Source: Methylopila sp. Yamaguchi
GTDB taxonomy: Bacteria > Pseudomonadota > Alphaproteobacteria > Rhizobiales > Methylopilaceae
Direction of reading: 5' to 3'
Assembly: GCF_002897035.1 (NCBI RefSeq)
Contig: NZ_BAUX01000002.1
Span: 366,751 to 430,750 of the forward strand
DNA: 64,000 nt
Positions 28,743-39,434 of this stretch are shown piece after piece. Made by a program: the position numbers and the translations under genes. A model generated the notes under the pieces. It was not told the origin of the DNA and did not search any database. It saw nothing but the letters and a program-made list of their open reading frames with translations. Positions within the stretch are counted from its first letter, which is position 1, and the number at the start of each line of letters is the position of its first letter.

Positions 28743-29425
28743 GGGATGCGCTCCCCCGGCCGGCGCAACGCCGCGATCACCTCGGCCAGGATCGACACCG
28801 CGATCTCCGCCGGGCTGGCCGCGCCGATGGGCAGACCGATCGGCGCCCGCACCCGGTCCAGCGCGTCCTCGGACACGCCGGCCGCGGCGAGCCGAACGCG
28901 CCGCGAGGCGTGGGTCTTCCGGGAGCCGAGCGCGCCCACATAGAAGCAGCCGGCGTCGAGCGCGGCCTTCAGCGCGGGGTCGTCGATCTTGGGGTCGTGG
29001 GTCAGCGCGGCGAAGGCGGTGAACGGGTCGAGCGCCAGGTCGGGCAGAACGACATCGGGCCACTCCGCTCGCAGGTCGACGCCGGGAAAGCGCTCGGGGG
29101 TCGCGAAGGCGGTGCGCGGATCGACGATCGTCACCTCGAAGCCGACCGCAGCCGCCATCGGCGCCAGCGCCTGCGAGATGTGGACCGCACCGGTGACGAC
29201 CATCCGGGGAGCGGGAACGTGGGCGGTGAGAAACCAGCGCGCGCCGTCCGCCTCGACGACGCCGCTCCGGCCGGAGCGGATCGCCGCGCGGATCTCCGCC
29301 TCGAGCGGATCGCCCGCGGGGTTCTGCACCAGCCGCTGGGCGCCGCCGGGAAGCTCGGTCACGACCACGGCCGCGCGGCGGGAGGCGCGCGCCGCGTTGA
29401 GCTCGGCGAGAAGCTCGAGCCTCAT
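28739..29425 (-). CDS. XdhC family protein, C-terminal (Rossmann) domain
   Basis: A 228-residue protein dominated by the XdhC C-terminal domain: VTGAVHISQALAPMA near residue 92, VTIVDPRTAFATPERFPG near residue 112, and FYVGALGSRKTHASRR near residue 175. XdhC proteins insert or sulfurate the molybdenum cofactor of xanthine dehydrogenase-type enzymes. The N-terminal CoxI domain that usually precedes it in one polypeptide is a separate gene at 30056-30376. Its ATG overlaps the LysE stop (ATGA). Confidence 0.87.
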
Positions 29426-30054
29426 GCCTTCGCCGCCGCGAGCTTGACGCCCAGGCCGACGAGCAGGGAGCCCGCGAGCCACCGCACCGCGCGCCCGCCC
29501 CCGCCGGACCGCTTCATCTTGCCCACGACGAACGACGCGGCGAGCACCGTGACGACGTCGGCCGAGGAGAAGGTGAGGTTCACGATCGTCCCGAGGATCA
29601 GGAACTGCGCCCAGAGCGGGAACGTGGCGGAGGGATCGACGAACTGCGGCAGGAAGGCGATGAAGAAGATGGCGACCTTGGGGTTCAGAAGCTCGACCAC
29701 CACGCTGTCGAGGAAGGCGCGGCGGGCGGACTTCGGCGCGGCGGCCGGAGTGGCGCCCGTCGCCTCCTTAGGCCGGCGGAACATGCCGACCCCGAGCCAG
29801 ATCAGATAAGCCGCGCCGGCGAACTTCAGCGCGAGGTAGGCTTCCGGCACGTGCCGGAACACGGCCGAGAGCCCGGCCGCGGCGGCGATCACGTGGGCGT
29901 AGCAGCCGATGTGGATGCCGAAGGCCGCCATGAAGCCCGCGCGCCGGCCCCGCGCCAGCGTCTGGGCGGCCGTGTAGAGCAGAGCGGGACCGGGAAAGTA
30001 GGCGAACAGCGCCGTCGCGACGGCGAAGGCGATCAGCGTCTCGAGCGGCGGCAT
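29422..30054 (-). CDS. LysE-family exporter
   Basis: A 210-residue membrane protein of the LysE/RhtB translocator family with about six helices. The family motif FAYFPGPALLYTAAQTLARG is near residue 17, and the conserved LLNPKVAIFFIAFLPQF segment near residue 122. It would export an amino acid or related metabolite. It is oddly placed between the two XdhC-domain genes, with a 1-base gap upstream and a 4-base overlap downstream, so it is surely in the same operon. Cargo unknown. Confidence 0.9.
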   Translation of the reverse strand: MPPLETLIAFAVATALFAYFPGPALLYTAAQTLARGRRAGFMAAFGIHIGCYAHVIAAAAGLSAVFRHVPEAYLALKFAGAAYLIWLGVGMFRRPKEATGATPAAAPKSARRAFLDSVVVELLNPKVAIFFIAFLPQFVDPSATFPLWAQFLILGTIVNLTFSSADVVTVLAASFVVGKMKRSGGGGRAVRWLAGSLLVGLGVKLAAAKA

Positions 30055-30055
30055 G

Positions 30056-30376
30056 TCAGGCGACCTTCTCCACGAAGACCCGGATGCGGCCGCCGCAGGA
30101 CAGCCCGACGCGCCAGGCGGTCTCGTCCGCGACCCCGAACTCCAGCACCCGCGGAGCGCCGTCGGCGATGACCTCCGCCGCCTCCGCGACCACAGCGCCT
30201 TCTACGCAACCGCCGGAGACGGAGCCTTCGAAGCGGCCGTCGCCGTCGATCACAAGATGGCTGCCGACGGGTCGCGGCGCGGAGCCCCAGGTTTCGACGA
30301 CGGTCGCGAGCGCGACGCCGCGGCCGGCGCGCACCCACTCCTCCGCGATCGACAGCAGATCGGGGCCAGCGGTCAT
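30056..30376 (-). CDS. XdhC/CoxI N-terminal domain protein
   Basis: A 106-residue stand-alone CoxI domain. The family motifs ATVVETWGSAPRPVGSHLVI (residues 24-43) and GSVSGGCVEGAV (near residue 51, with the conserved Cys) are intact, followed by GLSCGGRIRVFVEKV at the C-terminus. In most bacteria this domain is fused to the Rossmann domain encoded here at 28739-29425. It is the first gene of the four-gene leftward operon (CoxI domain, LysE, XdhC domain, MoeA-MobA fusion). Confidence 0.87.
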   Translation of the reverse strand: MTAGPDLLSIAEEWVRAGRGVALATVVETWGSAPRPVGSHLVIDGDGRFEGSVSGGCVEGAVVAEAAEVIADGAPRVLEFGVADETAWRVGLSCGGRIRVFVEKVA

Positions 30377-30445
30377 GGGGAAGCCTTTCAGCGCGTCAGA
30401 GCCACTCAGATAGCGCGATCCGCGCCGGCTTGCGAGGCTTGGGCG

Positions 30446-31261
30446 TCACTGGGCCCGAGGCGTCAAAGCGAGATCCTCGAGCAAGACCCGCATCCGGCGT
30501 TGGGCGTCGGCGCCCGTGGCTTGGTCGCCGCCCCGTTCGACGGCCGCGAAGACGGTGGTGCGGCGGCCGCGGTCGACCCAGCCCACCGCCCAGGCGGTCT
30601 TCGCGCCGTCCGCCGGGCCGCAGGCGCCGGTTTTCCAAGCGACCAGGCCATCCGGTATCGGATCGTAGGGAATCACCTCGACCGTCCGCGCCTGCGACTC
30701 CGCCGACGTCGGCAGTTCGCCCCGTTTTAGCCGGGCGAGGAAATCAACCTGCTCGATCGGACTGATGCGGGGCCCGCCGGGGCGTTCACCCAGCGCCATC
30801 CGCTCCACTGGGGTCGTCACCTCAGGCGCGCCGTAGCGCAGCGCGGAAAGCGACTTGCCGAAGGCGTCCGGGCCTATCCGCCGCGCGATCTCCTCGTAGA
30901 CCCAGGGCACCGGCGTGCGGAACGCGTCCTTCAGCGTCACGCCCTGCTCGGGCGGCGTCGCCTCGCGGCGGATCGGCGTGTTGGCGTCGGGCGCGAGGCC
31001 GCGGTCGAGCGCGATCACGGTGACGGGCACGTCGAAGGTCGCGCAGGGCGGAAGCCGGTCGGCGCAGGCCTGGGCGTCCGAGGTGCGCGGCTCGGCTCCC
31101 GGAGCGACGTCCCGCAGCGTCACGCAGGCGTCGATGTCGGCGAAGGCCTTCGCGTAGGCGGCGGCGAAATCGGACGCAGGGCCCTGCGGCGCCTCTTGCG
31201 CCCGCCCCGCGAGCGGGGCGCTCGCCAGGGCGAAGGCGATGATCAACGAGCGATACGCCAT
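30446..31261 (-). CDS. Class D beta-lactamase-like protein lacking catalytic residues
   Basis: A 271-residue secreted protein with a signal peptide (residues 1-21, ending GRAQ). The OXA-type fold is recognisable: ALDRG after the first motif, KDAFRTPVPWVYEEIARRIG near residue 112, an ISPIEQVDFLARLKRGELP segment, and K210-T211-G212. The active site is changed throughout: STFK is A74-T-F-D77, so nucleophile Ser and carboxylated Lys are missing, and SxV is P117-V-P119. It is thus probably not a beta-lactamase; it may bind a ligand or sense one. ATG 31261 opens the signal peptide; the frame is open further upstream, which I ignore. Confidence 0.75.
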   Translation of the reverse strand: MAYRSLIIAFALASAPLAGRAQEAPQGPASDFAAAYAKAFADIDACVTLRDVAPGAEPRTSDAQACADRLPPCATFDVPVTVIALDRGLAPDANTPIRREATPPEQGVTLKDAFRTPVPWVYEEIARRIGPDAFGKSLSALRYGAPEVTTPVERMALGERPGGPRISPIEQVDFLARLKRGELPTSAESQARTVEVIPYDPIPDGLVAWKTGACGPADGAKTAWAVGWVDRGRRTTVFAAVERGGDQATGADAQRRMRVLLEDLALTPRAQ

Positions 31262-31635
31262 GCTCAGTAAGTCGTCCCCTGCCGATCGAGCGCGGTCCGC
31301 GCCCGTCATCGTGACGTGGCGCTCTCGCGCCACCCCAATCGCACCCACGGTCACGCGCCCCACGAGACCGAGCGGCGAAGATAACCCCCCGTTCCGGCTC
31401 CGCCCAGAGCGTTTCGCTGCGACCAGGCGCGCGGTTCGCCCGGCCCGCCTACGACGCTTGGAGAATCGGCTTCGCGGCCCGAGGGTTGTCCACGAGCAAT
31501 CCGACATTTCGACGGCTATGATGCGCCGCACGCGTTGTCGGCGCGAGCGACCCGCGCTAGAACTGCCTAAGTCGCGCGCCCGCCTATCCGACGGGCGCCG
31601 GCCGTCCGTGACCATGAGGGAACGACGCGAAGCGC
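31262..31635. other. Intergenic stretch between the OXA-like gene and livH
   Basis: A 374-base divergent gap. It must carry the promoters of both the leftward OXA-like gene and the rightward liv operon. Composition is the same as coding DNA and frames are open by chance, but I find no gene, no strong inverted repeat and no known riboswitch. Confidence 0.4.
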
Positions 31636-34722
<3,087 letters not shown>

Positions 34723-34726
<4 letters not shown>

Positions 34727-35445
34727 CGGAGCCCCTGCTCTCGATCCGCGGCGTGACCGCCTACTACGGCGCGATCGCCGCCCTGAAGGGCGTCGACGTC
34801 GACGTCGGCGAGGGCGAGATCGTGACGTTGATCGGCGCGAACGGGGCCGGCAAGTCCACGCTGATGATGACGATCTTCGGCGCGCCCCAGGCGCGCGACG
34901 GCGCGATCGTCTACGACGGCCAGGACATCACGCGCACGCCGACGCACAAGATCGCCCAGCTCAAGATCGCCCAGTCGCCCGAAGGCCGGCGCATCTTCCC
35001 GCGCATGAGCGTGGTCGAGAACCTCAAGATGGGCGCCGCCGTGACCGGCTACGCCCATTACGACGCCGACCTGCAACGCATGTTCGAGATCTTTCCGCGG
35101 CTCAAGGAGCGCGCGAACCAGCGCGGCGGCACGCTCTCCGGCGGCGAGCAGCAGATGCTGGCCATCGCCCGCGCGCTGATGAGCCGGCCACGCCTGTTGA
35201 TGTTGGACGAGCCGTCGCTCGGCCTCGCGCCGCTGATCGCGAAGCAGATCTTCGCGGTGATCGCGGAGCTCAACCGGACCGAGGGACTGACGGTCTTCCT
35301 CGTGGAGCAGAACGCCTACCACGCGCTCAAGCTCGCCCACCGCGGCTATGTGATGGTCAACGGCCGCATCACCCTCTCGGGCGCCGGCCGCGAGCTGCTG
35401 GAGCGCGAAGAGGTGCGCGCGGCCTATCTGGAGGGCGGGCGCTGA
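34723..35445 (+). CDS. livF: Branched-chain amino acid ABC transporter ATP-binding protein LivF
   Basis: A 240-residue ABC ATPase with Walker A GANGAGKSTL, LivF-type SPEGRRIFPRMSVVENL, signature LSGGEQQMLAIARAL and Walker B LLMLDEPSLGLAP. The start is GTG 34723 overlapping the livG stop (GTGA); the long open frame upstream in the same phase is the shadow of livG. Its stop overlaps the next ATG by one base. Confidence 0.96.
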
Positions 35446-35792
35446 TGGGCCTGATCTGGGAGATCTCCCTCGCCGAGTTCCTGTTCGTCACCGTGATCCT
35501 CGGCGGCGGGGCGGCGTGGCTCGCGGGGCGCGCCGTCGCCGGCTCCTGGGAGCCTGCTTGGAAGGCGGCGGCCTGGATGGTCCCGCTCGCGGCGGCGGTG
35601 CGCTTCATCCATTACGCGCTGTTCAGCGGCAGCCTGCTGACGCTTCACTATTTCGTCGTCGACCTCGTGGTGCTGGTGGTGCTGGCGCTCGCCGGGCATC
35701 GCGTGCGGCTCGTGAGGCAGATGACGCGGCAGTACGACTGGCTCTACGAGAGCGCCGGCCCCTTCGCCTGGCGCGCCAAGGCCGGTCGATGA
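35445..35792 (+). CDS. Small membrane protein of the liv operon (DUF6867-like)
   Basis: A 115-residue protein with three hydrophobic segments (about residues 10-30, 40-62 and 66-86) and a conserved-looking tail QMTRQYDWLYESAGPFAW. I recognise it as the small membrane protein often found directly after livF in Hyphomicrobiales (DUF6867 in my memory); no function is assigned. The ATG overlaps the livF stop by one base, and the binding-protein gene starts 130 bases later, so it is transcribed with the transporter. Confidence 0.75.
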   Translation: MGLIWEISLAEFLFVTVILGGGAAWLAGRAVAGSWEPAWKAAAWMVPLAAAVRFIHYALFSGSLLTLHYFVVDLVVLVVLALAGHRVRLVRQMTRQYDWLYESAGPFAWRAKAGR

Positions 35793-35922
35793 CGAGGTTC
35801 CGGCCGGCCCTCACGCGATCGCCGCGTGACAGGCTGGCGGCGACGCGCAATCAATGGACGGCGCGCGGGCGGCGAGATCCGCGGACGTCCGGAACAGCCT
35901 TTCGCATCAGGGGAGATTTCTC

Positions 35923-37023
35923 ATGAAGACGCGTCTTTCAGCCGGTCTGCTGACCGGTCTTGCGCTGGCGCTGGCGACGCCGGCCTACGCGGACGTCACC
36001 ATCGCGGTCGTCGGTCCGATGACCGGCTCAAACGCCGTCTACGGCGGCCAGATGCGCAACGGCGTCGAGCAGGCCGTGGCGGACATCAACGCCGCTGGCG
36101 GCGTGAACGGCGAGAAGCTGGTGCTGAAGGTGGGCGACGACGCCTGCGACCCGAAGCAGGCGGTCAACGTCGCGAACCAGATGGCCGGCGAGAAGGTCAA
36201 GTTCGTGGTCGGCCACTACTGCTCGGGCTCGTCGATCCCGGCCTCCGCGGTCTACGCCGAAGAAGACATCATCGAGATTTCGCCGGCCTCGACCAACCCC
36301 GTGTTCACCGACAAGCGCGCGGGACCGTCGATCTACCGCATCTGCGGCCGCGACGACCAGCAGGGCGCCGTCGCCGGCAAGTACATCGCCGAGAACTTCA
36401 AGGGCAAGAAGGTCGCGATCCTTCACGACAAGTCGGCCTACGGCAAGGGCATCGCCGACGAGACGCTGAAGGCGCTGCAGGCGGCCGGCGGCAAGGAGAC
36501 CCTCTACGAGGCGATCACCGCGGGCGAAAAGGACTATTCCGCCCTCGTCTCCAAGCTGAAGCAGGCCGGCGTCGAGGTCATCTACCTCGGCGGCTACCAC
36601 ACCGAAGGCGGCCTGATCGTCCGCCAGCTCCGCGAGCAGGGCGTGAACGCTCCGCTGATCGGCGGCGACGCGCTCGCCACCAGCGACTTCTGGGCCATCA
36701 CCGGCAAGGCCGGCGAAGGCACCCTGTTCACCTTCCCGCCGGACCAGCGCAAGCTGCCCTCGGCGGCGGAAGTCGTCGCCAAGTTCAAGGCCAAGAACTT
36801 CGACCCGCAGGGCTATACGCTCTACAGCTACGCCGCCGTGCAGATCTACGCCGACGCGCTGAAGGCCGCGAAGTCGTCCGACACGGAGAAGGTGCTCGCG
36901 GAAATGAACAAGGCCAACTTCAAGACCATCGTCGGCGACGTGAAGTTCGACGAGAAGGGCGATCCTACGGTCGCCGGCTACGTGTTCTACGAGTTCAAGG
37001 ACGGCTCCTACGTCGAGAAGTGA
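35923..37023 (+). CDS. livJ: Branched-chain amino acid ABC transporter substrate-binding protein
   Basis: A 366-residue periplasmic binding protein of the LIVBP type. Signal peptide residues 1-23 (cleavage at AYA), mature start DVTIAVVGPMTGSNAVYGGQ, a disulfide pair typical of LivJ (DDACDPKQA and GHYCSGSS), and ligand-contact-like segment SSIPASAVYAE. GGGGAG lies seven bases before the ATG. It ends the liv operon before a clear terminator. It likely binds Leu/Ile/Val, by similarity to LivJ. Confidence 0.95.
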   Translation: MKTRLSAGLLTGLALALATPAYADVTIAVVGPMTGSNAVYGGQMRNGVEQAVADINAAGGVNGEKLVLKVGDDACDPKQAVNVANQMAGEKVKFVVGHYCSGSSIPASAVYAEEDIIEISPASTNPVFTDKRAGPSIYRICGRDDQQGAVAGKYIAENFKGKKVAILHDKSAYGKGIADETLKALQAAGGKETLYEAITAGEKDYSALVSKLKQAGVEVIYLGGYHTEGGLIVRQLREQGVNAPLIGGDALATSDFWAITGKAGEGTLFTFPPDQRKLPSAAEVVAKFKAKNFDPQGYTLYSYAAVQIYADALKAAKSSDTEKVLAEMNKANFKTIVGDVKFDEKGDPTVAGYVFYEFKDGSYVEK

Positions 37024-37045
37024 CGTCGGCCGCCTGACACTCCCG

Positions 37046-37073
37046 AGGCCCGCCTTCCGAGGCGGGCCTTTTC
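37046..37073 (+). terminator. Rho-independent terminator of the liv operon
   Basis: A 9-bp perfect stem (AGGCCCGCC, 37046-37054; complement 37061-37069) with a six-base loop, followed by TTTTCGTTT. It stands 23 bases after the binding-protein stop. Confidence 0.9.
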
Positions 37074-37141
37074 GTTTGGCGGAACCGTCGACCGCTTGAG
37101 CGCGCGCGACCGCCATTGCCAAGCGCGGCGAAGCGGGGACA

Positions 37142-37546
37142 ATGCGCGCCATGTCGCATGCCCCCTCCCGTTCCCCGCTCCTCCTCATCCTCTTCGCCGG
37201 GCTCTTCGGCGCCGCTGGCGTCGCGCTCGCGGCCGTCGCGGCGCACCGGGTGGACAGCCCTCTGCTCGGAACCGCATCGAACTTCCTGATGCTGAACGCG
37301 GCCGCCCTGATCGCGCTGGCGGCGGCGGCGCGGGCCTTCGCGGCCGGCGCCAGGCTCGTCGTTTCCGCCTGGGGCATCGCGCTCGGGACGCTGCTGTTCT
37401 GCGGCGACCTCACGCTGCGGGCGCTGAACGGCGCGAGCCCTTGGTCCATGGCGGCGCCGACCGGCGGGACGCTGATGATCCTTGGCTGGCTCAGCGTCGC
37501 GATCGGCGCGCTCCTCGTCGCGTTCCGACGGCCGGAGGCCCCGTGA
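37142..37546 (+). CDS. DUF423 family membrane protein
   Basis: A 134-residue protein with four hydrophobic helices, matching the DUF423/YgdD family (GLFGAAGVALAAVAAH near residue 20; LLFCGDLTLRALNG near residue 82; GGTLMILGWLSVAIGAL near residue 105). The function of this family is not known. Its stop overlaps the ribokinase GTG (GTGA), so the two are co-translated. ATG 37142 is used; ATG 37151 is possible. Confidence 0.82.
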   Translation: MRAMSHAPSRSPLLLILFAGLFGAAGVALAAVAAHRVDSPLLGTASNFLMLNAAALIALAAAARAFAAGARLVVSAWGIALGTLLFCGDLTLRALNGASPWSMAAPTGGTLMILGWLSVAIGALLVAFRRPEAP

Positions 37547-38487
37547 GCCGAGCGCGCGTCGCCGTCCTCGGCATCTTCGCGGCGGATCTCGTATTCCGCG
37601 CCCAAAGGCTTCCGAAACTCGGCGAGACGCTGCTCGCGGACGGCTTTTCGCTCGGCGCGGGCGGCAAGGGCTCGAACCAGGCGATCGCAGCGGCCAAGGC
37701 CGGCGCGGACGCGGCGCTGATCACGCGCATCGGCGCCGATCCCTTCGCGGCGGTCGCCCGATCGGAATGGGCCGCGGCCGGCGTCGACGCGGGCCCCGTA
37801 ATCGCGGACCGCAGCCGCCCGACCGGCGCGGCCTTCATCTTCGTTCAGTCGGACGGCGGCGAGAACGCCATCATCGTCGAGCCCGGCGCCGCGGGGGCGC
37901 TTTCGGCGGAGGACGCGGAGGCCGCGCGGGACGTCATCACGGGCGCGCGCGTGTTCATGACCCAGCTGGAACAGCCGATCGCGGCCGCGCGCACAGGCCT
38001 CCGGATCGCTCGGTCGGCCGGCGTCGCGACCTTGCTCAATCCCGCGCCCGCGGCGCCGCTCGACGACGCCCTGCTGGGGCTCTGCGACTACCTTACGCCC
38101 AACGAAAGCGAGGCGGAGGCGCTGACGGGCGTCGCCGTCGCAACGCTCGACGACGCCCGTCGGGCCGGCGACGCCTTGATCGCCCGCGGCGTGGGCTGCG
38201 CCGTGGTGACGCTCGGGGCGCGCGGCGCGCTCGTCCATGGGCCAGGCGTCTCGGAGATCGCGCCGGCGCTCGACGCCGGCCCCGTCGTCGACACCACCGG
38301 CGCGGGTGACTGCTTCGCCGGCGCTTTCGCCGCAGCGCTCGCCGAAGGCCGTCCGCCGCTCGACGCCGCCCGCTTCGGCTGCGCCGCGGCGGGCCTGTCG
38401 GTCACGCGGCCGGGCGCCGGGCGCTCGATGCCCACGCGGGCGGAGATCGACGCGCTGCTCGATCGCCAGCCTCGGCTTGCGCGGTGA
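37543..38487 (+). CDS. rbsK: Ribokinase
   Basis: A 314-residue PfkB-family sugar kinase that phosphorylates ribose at O5. Substrate loop GGKGSNQAIAAAKAG near residue 43, the central NPAPAAPL and LTPNESEAEALTG elements typical of ribokinase, and the catalytic DTTGAGDCFAGAFAA with base Asp near residue 251. The start is GTG 37543 with GGAGG seven bases before it. No ribose transporter is nearby, so it may serve ribose salvage from nucleosides. Confidence 0.92.
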   Translation: MSRARVAVLGIFAADLVFRAQRLPKLGETLLADGFSLGAGGKGSNQAIAAAKAGADAALITRIGADPFAAVARSEWAAAGVDAGPVIADRSRPTGAAFIFVQSDGGENAIIVEPGAAGALSAEDAEAARDVITGARVFMTQLEQPIAAARTGLRIARSAGVATLLNPAPAAPLDDALLGLCDYLTPNESEAEALTGVAVATLDDARRAGDALIARGVGCAVVTLGARGALVHGPGVSEIAPALDAGPVVDTTGAGDCFAGAFAAALAEGRPPLDAARFGCAAAGLSVTRPGAGRSMPTRAEIDALLDRQPRLAR

Positions 38488-38541
38488 GGCGGAACGCCGT
38501 CTCGTAGCGACGCCGATCGACACAGCAGGACCGCGCGAGCC

Positions 38542-39345
38542 ATGGGCGAGACCTCCTCCGAGCCGAGCCTTCTCGTCGAGCGCCGCGGGGCCGTCGCGCT
38601 GTTCACGCTCAACAGGCCGTCGCGCATCAACGCCTTTACGCCGGAGCTTTTGGCGGCGCTGGCTTCCGCCTTCGACGCGGCGGAAGCCGACGCGGCGGTG
38701 CGCGCCATCGTGATCACCGGCGCCGGCCGCGGCTTCTGCTCGGGCCAGGACATCGGGCTGATCGCGACGCTGCCGCCGGAAGAGCGCGACGTCGGCCGCA
38801 TCCTCCGCGACTTCTACGAGCCGGTGATTGCGAAAATGCGCTCCTCGCCGTTGCCCGTCGTGGCCGCCGTGAACGGCGTCGCGGCCGGCGCCGGCGCGAA
38901 CTTCGCGCTGCTGGCGGACATCGTGGTGGCGGGGCGGTCGGCCGAGTTCGTGGAGGCTTTCGTGAAGATCGGCCTGGCGCCGGACGTCGCCGGCTCCTGG
39001 ACGCTGCCGCGGCTGGTGGGCGCGGCCCGCGCCAAGGCGCTCGCGTTGCTCGCCGAACCGATCAAGGCGGAGACGGCGGAGGCCTGGGGGCTGATCTGGA
39101 AGGCGGTCGACGACGACCGGCTGCTGGACGAGGCCTTCGCCATCGCCGAACGGCTCGCCGGCCAATCGGCCAGCGCGACGGCCCTGACCAAGCGCCTGCT
39201 GAACGCCTCCGCCGGCAACGACCTCGACGCCCAGCTCGCCCTGGAGCGGGAGTTGCAGACGGAAGCCGCGGCCTCCGCCGACCACGCCGAGGGCGTCCGC
39301 GCCTTCATGGAGAAGCGCCCGCCGCGCTGGTCCGAGCGGAGTTGA
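38542..39345 (+). CDS. Enoyl-CoA hydratase/isomerase family protein (PaaG-like)
   Basis: A 267-residue crotonase-fold enzyme. The first oxyanion-hole motif is GAGRGFCSGQDI near residue 63, the second NGVAAGAGANFALLADI near residue 113. In the second active site region the acidic residue seen in PaaG-type isomerases is present (IGLAPDVAGSW). It most resembles 2-(1,2-epoxy-1,2-dihydrophenyl)acetyl-CoA isomerase, but no other phenylacetate genes are here, so a general enoyl-CoA hydratase role is equally possible. Confidence 0.85.
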   Translation: MGETSSEPSLLVERRGAVALFTLNRPSRINAFTPELLAALASAFDAAEADAAVRAIVITGAGRGFCSGQDIGLIATLPPEERDVGRILRDFYEPVIAKMRSSPLPVVAAVNGVAAGAGANFALLADIVVAGRSAEFVEAFVKIGLAPDVAGSWTLPRLVGAARAKALALLAEPIKAETAEAWGLIWKAVDDDRLLDEAFAIAERLAGQSASATALTKRLLNASAGNDLDAQLALERELQTEAAASADHAEGVRAFMEKRPPRWSERS

Positions 39346-39434
39346 GCGTCGGCGCGCTGCCGCCCGCCTTGCGCGTCCCTGCGCCGCGGGCCTAAACCGA
39401 ACGCCCTGATTCCCTCTCGTCCGACGGAGCTTCC

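Noticed and set aside
28743..29063. N-terminal extension of the MoeA-MobA fusion
   Set aside because: The extension overlaps the XdhC-domain gene out of frame and is Arg-rich shadow sequence; the TTG at 28742 has a good ribosome site and the family N-terminus.
31262..31635. Possible riboswitch or small RNA before livH
   Set aside because: No strong stem set, no known motif and no T-run found by eye.
36028..39285. Long leftward open frame (about 1085 codons) opposite the liv binding protein, ribokinase and hydratase genes
   Set aside because: Same GC-driven antisense artefact; no recognisable domain.
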